DNA from: Alloboseaceae bacterium BT-24-1
GTDB taxonomy: Bacteria > Pseudomonadota > Alphaproteobacteria > Rhizobiales > Beijerinckiaceae
DNA: 64,000 bases
Reading direction: 5' to 3'
NCBI GenBank assembly: GCA_025846845.1
Contig: JAOYTL010000008.1
Location: 310,001-374,000, forward strand
Below the pieces are notes generated by a model. That model saw nothing but the letters and a program-made list of their open reading frames with translations, did no database searches and was not told the origin of the DNA. Of the stretch, positions 8,759 through 17,904 are shown piece by piece. Within the stretch, counting starts at the first letter, position 1; each line of letters opens with the position of its first letter. Made by a program: the position numbers and the translations under genes.

Positions 8759-8773
8759 TTAAGAAACTGTTAA
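8759..8773. promoter_or_regulatory. CtrA-binding box in the putative origin
   Basis: The sequence TTAAGAAACTGTTAA is an exact TTAA-N7-TTAA match. In Caulobacter CtrA~P binds such boxes at the origin and blocks DnaA-driven initiation; in other Hyphomicrobiales CtrA mainly controls cell-cycle genes. It could also act on hemE, which starts 167 bp to the right. Confidence 0.65.
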
Positions 8774-8939
8774 GCACCCATCATCGGGGCAAATGCCGTC
8801 ATGCTCACCGAAGCGCGGCCTGTGGACCGGTTGTGGACAATCTTGGGGCGGGCTATGTGCCCCCATCCAAGAGTCAAAACAGAAGACTCTCTTAGAAGAG
8901 ATTCTTTTTAGAAGAAGCGCCCAGAGCCCGGTGCCTTTG

Positions 8940-9965
8940 ATGAGCCAGAGCCCTTTCCTCCGCACTCTTTCCGGTGAGACCCTGCCGAAGCCGCCGCTTT
9001 GGATGATGCGTCAGGCTGGGCGCTATCTACCGGAGTATCGCGAGCTTCGCGCCAAAGCGGGTGGGTTTCTCGAGCTTTGCTACAATCCGGATATGGCCGC
9101 GGAAGTCACTCTGCAGCCGATCAGGCGCTTTGGCTTCGATGCCGCGATCCTGTTTTCGGATATCCTGGTGATTCCCCATGCGCTCGGGCAGAAGCTCTGG
9201 TTCGCGCAGGGCGAAGGACCACGGCTGGAGCCGGTTGCCGACGAAGCCCGATTTGGCGAGATCCGCGAGGAGATCGATCCGGCCGTGCTGGCGCCGGTCT
9301 ACGAGACGGTTCGCCGGGTCAGGGAAGCTCTTCCTGTAGGAACCGCACTGATCGGCTTCTGCGGTGCCCCTTGGACGGTGGTGACCTATATGGTCGCAGG
9401 ACAAGGCACGCCGGATCAGGGGCCGGCGAAGGGTCTGTTCCGGCGCGACCCGCAGCTGTTCGCCAGGCTGATCGACCGGCTCGTGGTCAACTCCGCAGCT
9501 TACCTCAATGCCCAGATCGAGGCTGGCGTCGACGCCGTCCAGATATTCGACAGCTGGGCCGGCTCGCTCGGGCCGGAGGATTTCAAGCGCTGGTGCATCG
9601 AGCCGACGCGGCAGATTGTCGATCTCGTTCGCGCTCGCCACCCTCAAGCGAAGATCATCGGCTTTCCGCGCGGCGCCGGCACCGGCATTCCGGACTATGT
9701 TCGTGGCACAGGCGTCGATGCCGTGGGGCTCGAAACCGAGATCGACCGGACTTTCGTGCGCGAGGCGATCCAGACGCTGGTCCCGGTGCAGGGCCACCTC
9801 GACCCGCAGCTTCTGCGCGCGGGCGGCCCGGAGCTGGATCGCGAGATCGAAGCGATCCGTGCGGCATTCGGCGCAGGTCCGTTCGTGTTCAATCTCGGGC
9901 ATGGCATTTTGCCGGACACGCCGATCGCTCATGTCGAGCGGCTCGTCGAGCTGGTGCGCGCCTAA
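8940..9965 (+). CDS. hemE: Uroporphyrinogen decarboxylase
   Basis: The 341-residue protein has the N-terminal signature PLWMMRQAGRYLPEYRELR (R25 in the active-site loop) and D74 in LFSDILVIPHALG, equivalent to the catalytic aspartate of known URO-D enzymes. A second signature, GFCGAPWTVVTYMVAG, lies near residue 141. It removes four carboxyl groups from uroporphyrinogen III to give coproporphyrinogen III in heme synthesis. ATG 8940 gives the normal family N-terminus, although no strong ribosome-binding site is seen. hemJ follows after 12 bp, pairing two heme steps next to the origin. Confidence 0.96.
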   Translation: MSQSPFLRTLSGETLPKPPLWMMRQAGRYLPEYRELRAKAGGFLELCYNPDMAAEVTLQPIRRFGFDAAILFSDILVIPHALGQKLWFAQGEGPRLEPVADEARFGEIREEIDPAVLAPVYETVRRVREALPVGTALIGFCGAPWTVVTYMVAGQGTPDQGPAKGLFRRDPQLFARLIDRLVVNSAAYLNAQIEAGVDAVQIFDSWAGSLGPEDFKRWCIEPTRQIVDLVRARHPQAKIIGFPRGAGTGIPDYVRGTGVDAVGLETEIDRTFVREAIQTLVPVQGHLDPQLLRAGGPELDREIEAIRAAFGAGPFVFNLGHGILPDTPIAHVERLVELVRA

Positions 9966-9977
9966 AGGATCGATCCG

Positions 9978-10403
9978 ATGGCTTACGAATGGATCAAGGC
10001 TTTCCACGTGATGGCGGTGATCGCCTGGATGGCCGGGATGCTCTATCTGCCGCGCCTGATGGTCTATCATGCCGAGGCGCAGACCGGCTCGATCCAGTCC
10101 GAGACCTTCAAGATCATGGAGCGCCGGCTGCTCAAGGGGATCATCAATCCTTCGATGATCGTCGCCTGGGTGCTCGGGCTCTACCTGGCCTGGAGCGCTT
10201 TCGGCTTCAAGGGCGGCTGGCTGCATGGCAAGATCGCCCTGGTCCTTGTCCTCTCTGGCCTGCATGGCTATCTGTCCGGCAGAGTCAGGGCCTTCGCCGA
10301 AGACCGCAACGACAAGTCGGCGCGGTTCTATCGCATTCTCAACGAGGTGCCGGCGCTGCTGATGGCTGGAATCGTCATCCTGGTGATCGTCAAGCCGTTC
10401 TGA
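9978..10403 (+). CDS. hemJ: Protoporphyrinogen IX oxidase HemJ
   Basis: The 141-residue membrane protein has four hydrophobic segments and the HemJ features: an N-terminal WIKAFHVMAVIAWMAGMLYL segment with a conserved histidine, then a MVYHAEA motif and a LHGKIALVL segment with histidine and lysine. HemJ proteins bind heme b and convert protoporphyrinogen IX to protoporphyrin IX, the step after the HemE branch. It lies 12 bp after hemE and is almost certainly co-transcribed with it. No hemG or hemY is seen in the window, but most of the genome is not visible. Confidence 0.93.
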   Translation: MAYEWIKAFHVMAVIAWMAGMLYLPRLMVYHAEAQTGSIQSETFKIMERRLLKGIINPSMIVAWVLGLYLAWSAFGFKGGWLHGKIALVLVLSGLHGYLSGRVRAFAEDRNDKSARFYRILNEVPALLMAGIVILVIVKPF

Positions 10404-10622
10404 GATCGGCGCCGTTTCCCGCTTGAGCCAAGCGGTGAAAGCGGTTATCAAGCCTCTGCGCCTTCTGTTCGCGTCCTTCCCTATCGTCGACGGTTCGTGC
10501 CGCGGCTGCTTTCGCCAGCCGACACGACTTCCTGACAAGTGGGGCTCCCAGCCCTTCGTCCCGTCGATCCCTCACTGCCGTCTGGCTCGCTTCTGTGCGG
10601 GCCTGCTCAACCCGGGTGCCCC

Positions 10623-11888
<1,266 letters not shown>

Positions 11889-11901
11889 CGGTTTCAGCAC
11901 C

Positions 11902-11952
11902 GCTGCAAACGAAAAGGCCACGGCAGTTCGCCGTGGCCTTTTCGTTTGCAGC
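11902..11952. terminator. Bidirectional terminator between rho and the DUF255 gene
   Basis: Two perfect 23-bp complementary arms (11902-11924 and 11930-11952) surround a 5-nt loop. The GC core GGCCACGGC/GCCGTGGCC is flanked by AAAA and TTTT, so it ends transcripts from either side. It lies 13 bp after the rho stop and 11 bp after the stop of the convergent gene. Confidence 0.92.
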
Positions 11953-11963
11953 GAGGATCCGTC

Positions 11964-13961
11964 TCAGCGGGCAACTGCAACTACCTCAGCCAACCGATTC
12001 GGTTCCGTGACAGGTGGCAGGCAGCGGCCATGCAGGCAGACGAAAGCGGCGCCAGTTCCTGCCTGCTTCGCGTAAGCATGCGCCGGATGCTCGGGCGGTA
12101 ATCCGTACGGGTCGGGACAGTCGACAAGCATGGTCGTCAGGTGCGGTAGTGCCAGGACTGCCTGACGGAATGCCTCCCGGTTGGGCCCGGCCAGTACGAT
12201 CTCGACGCCATTGCGGGCGAGGTCGTAGGCGTTGAGGACCGAGCCATGCGCCATCGGGGCATGCGCGGCTGCAGCGAGTATGACCGCCAAGAATCGATCG
12301 GCCCGCTCCCGGTCCTCGGGCAATCCGGTCTGAGCCGCGATCCGCAACAGGTTGGCCGCATGCAGTCCGTTGGCGTTCGGTACGGCGTCGTCGTGAGTCG
12401 GTCTGGGTATGACCGGTAGGGCCGTGCTGTCGCCGCGAGTCATCCGTAGAAGGCCCGAGTCGGCCTCGCGGTAGTACCGATCGAGATGCGTGCTCCAGCG
12501 CGTGGCGAGGTCAAAGTAGTGCCGCTCGCCTGTCGCGTCATGAAGGGCGAGCGCCGCCTCGGCCATGGCGGCATGATCGAGCGCGAAGCCCGGGGCTATC
12601 AGGCGGCCGGCGCGGTAGGAATGAGCCAGGCCGTCGCCATCAGCCATGGATTCGGCAGCGAAACGAAAGGCGTCGGCCGCGAGGTTGATCCAATCCTTGC
12701 GGTCAGGAATGCCGGCAGCACGGACGAGACCTGAAATCATCAGCCCGTTCCAGTCAGCGAGAATCTTGTCGTCGCGGCCGGGCGGGATGCGCAGGCTGCG
12801 AACGGTCAGCAAGCGTTCGCGGAGTTCCGCAAGTCTGGTCGCGATATCCGGTGACGGATCGGGCGTATCCAGCCGATTGAGGATGGCGTGGCCTTCCCAA
12901 TTGCCTTCGGCGGTCACATCGTAGTGCTGGGCGAAGAAGGCAGCGTTTTCCGGGCCGAGGATCTTCGTCAGCTCGGGAAGCGTCCAGACATAGAATTTGC
13001 CCTCTACCCCCTCGGAATCCGCATCGAGGCTGGCGGCAAAGGCGCCTTCCGGCAAAAGCATGTCACGCTTGAGCCAGCCGACGATCCCTTTGGCAGCTTC
13101 GAGCAGAAGCGGGTCGCCCGTGCGTACCGCCTCCAGCGCATAGAGCGGCAGCAACTGGGCATTGTCGTAGAGCATCTTCTCGAAATGCGGTACGAGCCAG
13201 CGCTCGTCGACGGCATAACGAGCGAATCCGCCGCCGAGATGGTCATGGATGCCGCCTCGCGCCATCTGCACCAGGGTGCGATTGGCAGATTCGCGGGAGC
13301 CCTCGTCGCCGCTGCGGACGCCATGGCGCCAAAGCACCTCGACCAGGCCGGGGTTCGGGAATTTCGGAGCGCCGCCGAGGCCGCCATGATCACCGTCGAA
13401 TCGACGCGCGATCTGGCCGGCGAGATGGTCGAGATTTGGCTCATCAGCCTCCTGGATGCGCTGCAGGCTTTGCTGCAGCGCCTCACCAATCGCCGTGGCA
13501 TTGCGTCCGACGCGCGCGCGATCGCTGCGATAGATGCTGGCGATTTGCCGGAGCACGTCGACGAAGCCCGGCCGTCCATAACGCGAGGTTGGTGGAAAAT
13601 AGGTGCCGCCCCAGAACGGCGCGCCCTCGCTGTCGAGGAACATGGTCAGCGGCCAGCCGCCCTGCTCTCCGAGCGTGTGCAGGGCGCTCATATAGACATG
13701 GTCGATGTCGGGCCGCTCCTCGCGGTCGACCTTGATGTTCACGAAGAGCTCGTTCATCACCGCTGCGATGGCGGGATTCTCGAAGCTCTCATGCGCCATG
13801 ACATGGCACCAGTGGCAGGCGGCATAGCCGACGGAGAGCAGGACGGGGCGATTGCTGGCACGTGCGTTGGCGAAGGCCTCGTCGCTCCATTCCCACCAAT
13901 CGACGGGGTTCTCGGCATGTTGCAGCAGATAGGGACTGGCGGCGTGCTTGAGGCGGTTCAT
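11964..13961 (-). CDS. Thioredoxin-domain protein of the YyaL/DUF255 (spermatogenesis-associated 20) family
   Basis: The 665-residue protein starts MNRLKHAASPYLLQHAENPV, then has a thioredoxin-like domain with CHWC at residues 49-52, followed by an (alpha/alpha)6 barrel resembling N-acylglucosamine epimerase/cellobiose epimerase folds. The family is widespread from bacteria to mammals (SPATA20) and has no settled enzymatic activity; a redox role is inferred from the CxxC. ATG 13961 is chosen because the conserved LLxHxxNPVDW motif follows at once. It diverges from mnmE with only 38 bp between the starts, so promoters must overlap. Confidence 0.9.
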   Translation of the reverse strand: MNRLKHAASPYLLQHAENPVDWWEWSDEAFANARASNRPVLLSVGYAACHWCHVMAHESFENPAIAAVMNELFVNIKVDREERPDIDHVYMSALHTLGEQGGWPLTMFLDSEGAPFWGGTYFPPTSRYGRPGFVDVLRQIASIYRSDRARVGRNATAIGEALQQSLQRIQEADEPNLDHLAGQIARRFDGDHGGLGGAPKFPNPGLVEVLWRHGVRSGDEGSRESANRTLVQMARGGIHDHLGGGFARYAVDERWLVPHFEKMLYDNAQLLPLYALEAVRTGDPLLLEAAKGIVGWLKRDMLLPEGAFAASLDADSEGVEGKFYVWTLPELTKILGPENAAFFAQHYDVTAEGNWEGHAILNRLDTPDPSPDIATRLAELRERLLTVRSLRIPPGRDDKILADWNGLMISGLVRAAGIPDRKDWINLAADAFRFAAESMADGDGLAHSYRAGRLIAPGFALDHAAMAEAALALHDATGERHYFDLATRWSTHLDRYYREADSGLLRMTRGDSTALPVIPRPTHDDAVPNANGLHAANLLRIAAQTGLPEDRERADRFLAVILAAAAHAPMAHGSVLNAYDLARNGVEIVLAGPNREAFRQAVLALPHLTTMLVDCPDPYGLPPEHPAHAYAKQAGTGAAFVCLHGRCLPPVTEPNRLAEVVAVAR

Positions 13962-13999
13962 CGCGAAAGCTCCAGCCCTGGTAGAAAGGGCGCCTGAGG

Positions 14000-15304
14000 A
14001 TGCGAGCCTATCCCACCATTGTTGCACTGTCCTCCGGCGCTGGTCGTGCCGGTGTCGCGGTGGTGCGGGTCTCGGGCGAGCGCGTCCGATTCGCTCTCGA
14101 AACGATCGCGGGCACCATACCAGAGGCACGTAAGGCCGCCTATCGAGCCCTGCGCGATCGCGATGGTGCGGTCATTGACCATGGCCTTGTGCTGTTCTTT
14201 CCCGGCCCGGCCAGCTTCACCGGCGAGGATATCGCCGAATTCCATATCCATGGCTCGCGTGCCGTGCTGTCGCGCCTGCTGGCCGTGCTTACCGGGCTAC
14301 CCGGTCTGCGCCTGGCGGAGGCTGGCGAGTTCACCCGCCGCGCCTTCGAGGCTGGCAAGCTCGACCTCGCAGCCGTTGAGGGCTTGGCCGACCTGATCGA
14401 TTCGGAGACGGAATGGCAGCGCAAGCAAGCGCTGCGGCAGATGGAGGGCGCGCTCGGCCGCGCGGCTGCCGAATGGCGCAGCGCGCTGATCAAGGCGATG
14501 ACGCTGCTCGAGGCCGAGATCGACTTTTCCGACGAGGGCGATGTCGGCGGCCCGCTGATTGCTGGCGCCGTTGCTGAAGCACAGGGTGTGCTTGGCAGCC
14601 TGCGCGGCGCGCTTGGCAGTTTCGTAGCCGGCGAGCGCGTCCGCGAAGGCTTCGTAGTCGTCCTTGCTGGGCCACCCAACGCCGGCAAATCCAGTCTGCT
14701 CAACGCACTGGCTCGGCGCGACGTCGCGATCGTCTCGCCGATTGCGGGGACGACCCGGGATGCGATCGAGGTCAGGCTAGACCTGGGCGGCATCCCCGTC
14801 GTGCTGGTCGATACTGCCGGTTTGCGCGAGAGCGGTGACGCGATCGAGGCCGAGGGTGTGAGGCGCGCCCGGCAGAAGGCGGCTCACGCTGATCTGGTTT
14901 TGAGGTTGCGCCCGCCCGATTCGGTTGCGGAACGAGCCCGCAGTGAAGACGCTGACCTAACTGTCGCGACGATGATCGACCTTGGTGGAGCTGCCCTGCC
15001 CGGGGAAGTTGGCGTGTCGGCGGTCACTGGCGCTGGCCTGCCCGAACTGATCGGCATCATCGCAGCTCGCCTCGGCAAGCTCGGCCAGGCGGAACCTGCG
15101 CTCGTCACCCGTGAACGTCAGCGTATCGCGGTGGCCGATGCGGCGGCCGCGATCGAACGCGCCCGCGTGCTACCGCATGAGCAGCCGGAGCTGATCGCCG
15201 AAGAGCTGCGCCTCGCGGTCAGGGCGCTGGAACGGCTGATCGGCAGGGTCGATGTCGAGGATGTGCTCGACAGCCTGTTTTCCGGCTTCTGCATCGGCAA
15301 ATAG
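14000..15304 (+). CDS. mnmE: tRNA uridine-5-carboxymethylaminomethyl modification GTPase MnmE
   Basis: The 434-residue protein has the N-terminal formyl-THF-binding domain, a helical domain interrupted by a G domain, and the invariant C-terminal FCIGK. G1 is GPPNAGKSS at 224-232, G2 TTRD at 251-254 and G3 DTAG at 271-274. The G4 motif, normally NKxD or TKxD, reads TMID at 324-327: its lysine is replaced by methionine (ATG at 14972-14974). With MnmG it installs the cmnm5 group on wobble U34 of tRNAs. mnmG follows 39 bp downstream. The odd G4 may weaken guanine recognition, or may be a sequencing error. Confidence 0.95.
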   Translation: MRAYPTIVALSSGAGRAGVAVVRVSGERVRFALETIAGTIPEARKAAYRALRDRDGAVIDHGLVLFFPGPASFTGEDIAEFHIHGSRAVLSRLLAVLTGLPGLRLAEAGEFTRRAFEAGKLDLAAVEGLADLIDSETEWQRKQALRQMEGALGRAAAEWRSALIKAMTLLEAEIDFSDEGDVGGPLIAGAVAEAQGVLGSLRGALGSFVAGERVREGFVVVLAGPPNAGKSSLLNALARRDVAIVSPIAGTTRDAIEVRLDLGGIPVVLVDTAGLRESGDAIEAEGVRRARQKAAHADLVLRLRPPDSVAERARSEDADLTVATMIDLGGAALPGEVGVSAVTGAGLPELIGIIAARLGKLGQAEPALVTRERQRIAVADAAAAIERARVLPHEQPELIAEELRLAVRALERLIGRVDVEDVLDSLFSGFCIGK

Positions 15305-15343
15305 GCGGTTTTCGTTGACCTCGCCGCCAGGCTTGGCTAGCGA

Positions 15344-17254
15344 ATGCTCATGTCGAATGCGCAGGCGAACGGGCACTACGATGTCGTCGTGGTGGGCGGC
15401 GGCCATGCCGGGGCGGAAGCCGCGGCCGCTTCTGCACGCGCCGGCGCCAGGACCGCGCTGATCACCCAGCAGATCGCCACTGTCGGCGCCATGTCGTGCA
15501 ATCCGGCGATCGGCGGGCTCGGCAAGGGCCATCTCGTGCGCGAGATCGATGCCCTCGACGGGATCATGGCGCGCTGCGCCGATCAGGGCGGCATCCAGTT
15601 CCGCATGCTCAACCGACGCAAGGGACCGGCTGTACGGGGACCGCGGGCCCAGGCCGATCGCAAGCTTTACCGTGACGCGGTTCAGGCTGCGCTGGCTTCA
15701 CAAGAGGGTCTCTCCCTGATCGAGGGCGAGGTCTTCGATGTGGAGGTCGTTGCTGGCCTGGTCGCCGGCGTCGTGCTCGCTGACGGTCGTCGATTCGCTA
15801 GCGGAACGGTCGTGCTCACGACGGGTACTTTCCTGCGTGGCCTGATCCATATCGGCGAACGGAAGATTCCGGCCGGCCGGGTCGGCGAGGCGCCCTCGCT
15901 GGGCCTCTCCGTTACTTTGGAGCGGCATGGCTTTCCGCTCGGCCGGCTGAAGACCGGGACACCGCCGCGGCTCGATGGCGGCACCATCGACTGGTCCGGG
16001 CTGGAGATGCAACCGGGTGACGACCCGCCCGAGCCTTTCTCGGCGATGACAGACGCAATCACCACGCCGCAGATCAGCTGCGGCGTGACGCGGACGACCC
16101 TGGCGACGCATGATCTGATCCGCGCCAATCTGCACCGAGCGCCGATGTTCTCCGGCCAGATAGAGGGGCGCGGGCCGCGCTATTGTCCGTCGATCGAGGA
16201 CAAGGTCGGCCGTTTCGGCGATCGCGACGGGCATCAGATCTTTCTCGAGCCCGAGGGCCTTGACGACCCGACGGTCTATCCGAACGGGATCTCGACCTCG
16301 CTGCCCGAGGATGTACAGCTCGGGCTGCTCAAGACGATCCCGGGCCTGGAGCGGGCTGTGATGCTGCGGCCAGGCTATGCGATCGAGTACGACTATGTCG
16401 ATCCGCGCGCGCTGAAGCCGACGCTGGAGACGCGGGCGATCTCCGGGTTGTTCCTTGCCGGCCAGATCAACGGAACCACCGGCTACGAAGAAGCTGCGGC
16501 GCAGGGCCTGCTTGCCGGACTCAATGCGGCGCGCCGAGCCGGCGGCAGCGAGCCGGTCAACCTGGATCGGACGCAATCGTATGTCGGCGTGATGGTCGAT
16601 GATCTCGTGACGCGCGGCGTTACGGAACCGTATCGAATGTTCACCTCCCGCGCCGAATTTCGATTGTCGCTCCGCGTCGACAATGCCGATGAGCGCCTGA
16701 CGCCGCTTGGAATCGCGCATGGCTTGATCAGCAGTGGCCGCCGTGAGCGCTATGAGAGCCGGCAGTCAGAGATCGTTAAGCTTACCGAAGTGTTGCGTCA
16801 GCGGACCCTGTCACCGAGCGAGGCGGCAGCCGCCGGGCTGGAGCTGAACCGTGATGGAGTCAGGCGCTCGGCCTTCCAGATCCTGTCCTATCCGGCAGTC
16901 GATTTCGCGGCACTGATCCAAGTTTGGCCCGATCTTGAAGTGTTTTCCGGGGCGGCGCGGGCGCGCGTTGCAGCGGATGCGACCTATGCCGTTTATCTCG
17001 ATCGACAGGCGGCTGAGATTGATTCCTATCAACGCGACCTGGCCCTCCCATTGCCGACCGATCTCGATCTCGATGGAATCTCGGGCTTGTCAAATGAACT
17101 TCGCGCCAAGCTCCGTGCCTCCTGGCCGGATAATCTGGCGCAAGCGGGGCGCATCGAGGGCATGACGCCGGCGGCGCTGACCCTGCTGGCAGCGCATGCC
17201 CGTAAGCGCCATGCTGGTCGCTTGGCCGCCAGCGCTGGAGCATCTAGCCTGTGA
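15344..17254 (+). CDS. mnmG: tRNA uridine-5-carboxymethylaminomethyl modification enzyme MnmG (GidA)
   Basis: The 636-residue protein has the N-terminal FAD-binding loop VVVVGGGHAGAEAA near residue 14 and the GidA signatures GPAVRGPRAQADR and CPSIEDKVGRFGDR. The C-terminal helical domain, which contacts MnmE and tRNA, is intact. It works with MnmE to build cmnm5U at tRNA position 34, using FAD, NADH and methylene-THF. A second ATG at 15350 is an alternative start. Its TGA overlaps the GTG start of rsmG, so the mnmEG-rsmG genes are a coupled series next to the partition genes, as in many bacteria. Confidence 0.96.
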   Translation: MLMSNAQANGHYDVVVVGGGHAGAEAAAASARAGARTALITQQIATVGAMSCNPAIGGLGKGHLVREIDALDGIMARCADQGGIQFRMLNRRKGPAVRGPRAQADRKLYRDAVQAALASQEGLSLIEGEVFDVEVVAGLVAGVVLADGRRFASGTVVLTTGTFLRGLIHIGERKIPAGRVGEAPSLGLSVTLERHGFPLGRLKTGTPPRLDGGTIDWSGLEMQPGDDPPEPFSAMTDAITTPQISCGVTRTTLATHDLIRANLHRAPMFSGQIEGRGPRYCPSIEDKVGRFGDRDGHQIFLEPEGLDDPTVYPNGISTSLPEDVQLGLLKTIPGLERAVMLRPGYAIEYDYVDPRALKPTLETRAISGLFLAGQINGTTGYEEAAAQGLLAGLNAARRAGGSEPVNLDRTQSYVGVMVDDLVTRGVTEPYRMFTSRAEFRLSLRVDNADERLTPLGIAHGLISSGRRERYESRQSEIVKLTEVLRQRTLSPSEAAAAGLELNRDGVRRSAFQILSYPAVDFAALIQVWPDLEVFSGAARARVAADATYAVYLDRQAAEIDSYQRDLALPLPTDLDLDGISGLSNELRAKLRASWPDNLAQAGRIEGMTPAALTLLAAHARKRHAGRLAASAGASSL

Positions 17255-17904
17255 GTTCTGTTGATAAGGAGGATAACGAGGACCGCCGCTGCGCTTTTCG
17301 CTTGACGCCTGTTTCACGTGAAACAGAGGAGCGGCTCTCCATCCTGGTCAGCGAGCTCAAGCGCTGGCAGCAGGCGAAGAACCTGGTCTCGGGCGCGACA
17401 CTGGACGAGGTCTGGACGCGGCATGTCGCAGATTCACTGCAATTGCTGGAGCGCGCGCCGCAGGCTCGACGCTGGCTCGATCTCGGCTCCGGCGGCGGTT
17501 TTCCAGGTCTCGTGCTCGGTATCAGACTTGCCGAACTGGGTGGCCATATCGACCTGGTCGAAAGCAATGCCCGCAAATGCGCGTTCCTGCGCCACGCCGC
17601 ACGGCTGACCGGGGCGCCGGTGACGGTGCACAATGCGCGCATCGAGGATGTGGTCGACGATTTCGTCGGCAAGATCGATGCGGTGACGGCGCGGGCGCTG
17701 GCGCCGTTGCCGCTTCTGCTCGACTGGTGCAAAGAGCTGTTGAGAACCGGGGTGACGGGAGTCTTTCCCAAGGGACAACATCTAGAGGCGGAATTGACCG
17801 CGGCTGCTAAATATTGGAAGATTCAGGCCACAACGTTTCCATCCTTGACGGATTCGGCGGCCGCTATCCTGGTGATCAGCGGCGCCGAGAAACGGGCCAA
17901 TTGA
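17251..17904 (+). CDS. rsmG: 16S rRNA (guanine-527-N7) methyltransferase RsmG (GidB)
   Basis: The 217-residue protein begins at GTG 17251, whose bases overlap the mnmG stop. The SAM-binding motif WLDLGSGGGFPG lies at residues 75-86 and the DLVESNARKCAFLR segment follows. It methylates G527 of 16S rRNA, and its loss in other bacteria gives low-level streptomycin resistance. Codons 20-25 (PVSRET) are encoded by a perfect parS site at 17310-17325, so the sequence has a double role. The stop overlaps the parA ATG by one base (TGATG). Confidence 0.95.
   Translation: MSSVDKEDNEDRRCAFRLTPVSRETEERLSILVSELKRWQQAKNLVSGATLDEVWTRHVADSLQLLERAPQARRWLDLGSGGGFPGLVLGIRLAELGGHIDLVESNARKCAFLRHAARLTGAPVTVHNARIEDVVDDFVGKIDAVTARALAPLPLLLDWCKELLRTGVTGVFPKGQHLEAELTAAAKYWKIQATTFPSLTDSAAAILVISGAEKRAN
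17310..17325. other. parS: parS centromere site inside rsmG
   Basis: TGTTTCACGTGAAACA is an exact 16-bp match to the near-universal ParB-binding parS palindrome. It is located within the rsmG coding region, about 580 bp upstream of parA, and so close to the putative origin (about 8.5 kb) that it is very probably the main chromosomal centromere site. Confidence 0.93.

Larger units (their letters stand above)
8487..8939. other. Putative chromosomal replication origin (oriC) between ppsR and hemE
   Basis: This 453-bp gap has no plausible gene and a clear concentration of replication motifs. DnaA-box-like 9-mers are TTATCCCCA (minus, 8600-8608) and TTGTCCACA (minus, 8832-8840), each one mismatch from TTATCCACA, plus weaker ones at 8640-8648 and 8821-8829. 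There is a perfect CtrA box at 8759-8773, seven GANTC sites, a one-mismatch parS at 8695-8710 and an AT-rich, partly palindromic tract at 8870-8917 that could be the unwinding element. The hemE side is where Caulobacter crescentus has its origin. The hemE promoter must also lie here. Confidence 0.72.

Noticed and set aside
9993..9998. CACGTG in hemJ considered as a parS core
   Set aside because: The flanks do not match TGTTTCACGTGAAACA; only the six central bases agree.
9027..10538. A 503-codon minus-strand frame over hemE and hemJ
   Set aside because: It is the reverse-frame shadow of two conserved genes; no family resemblance.
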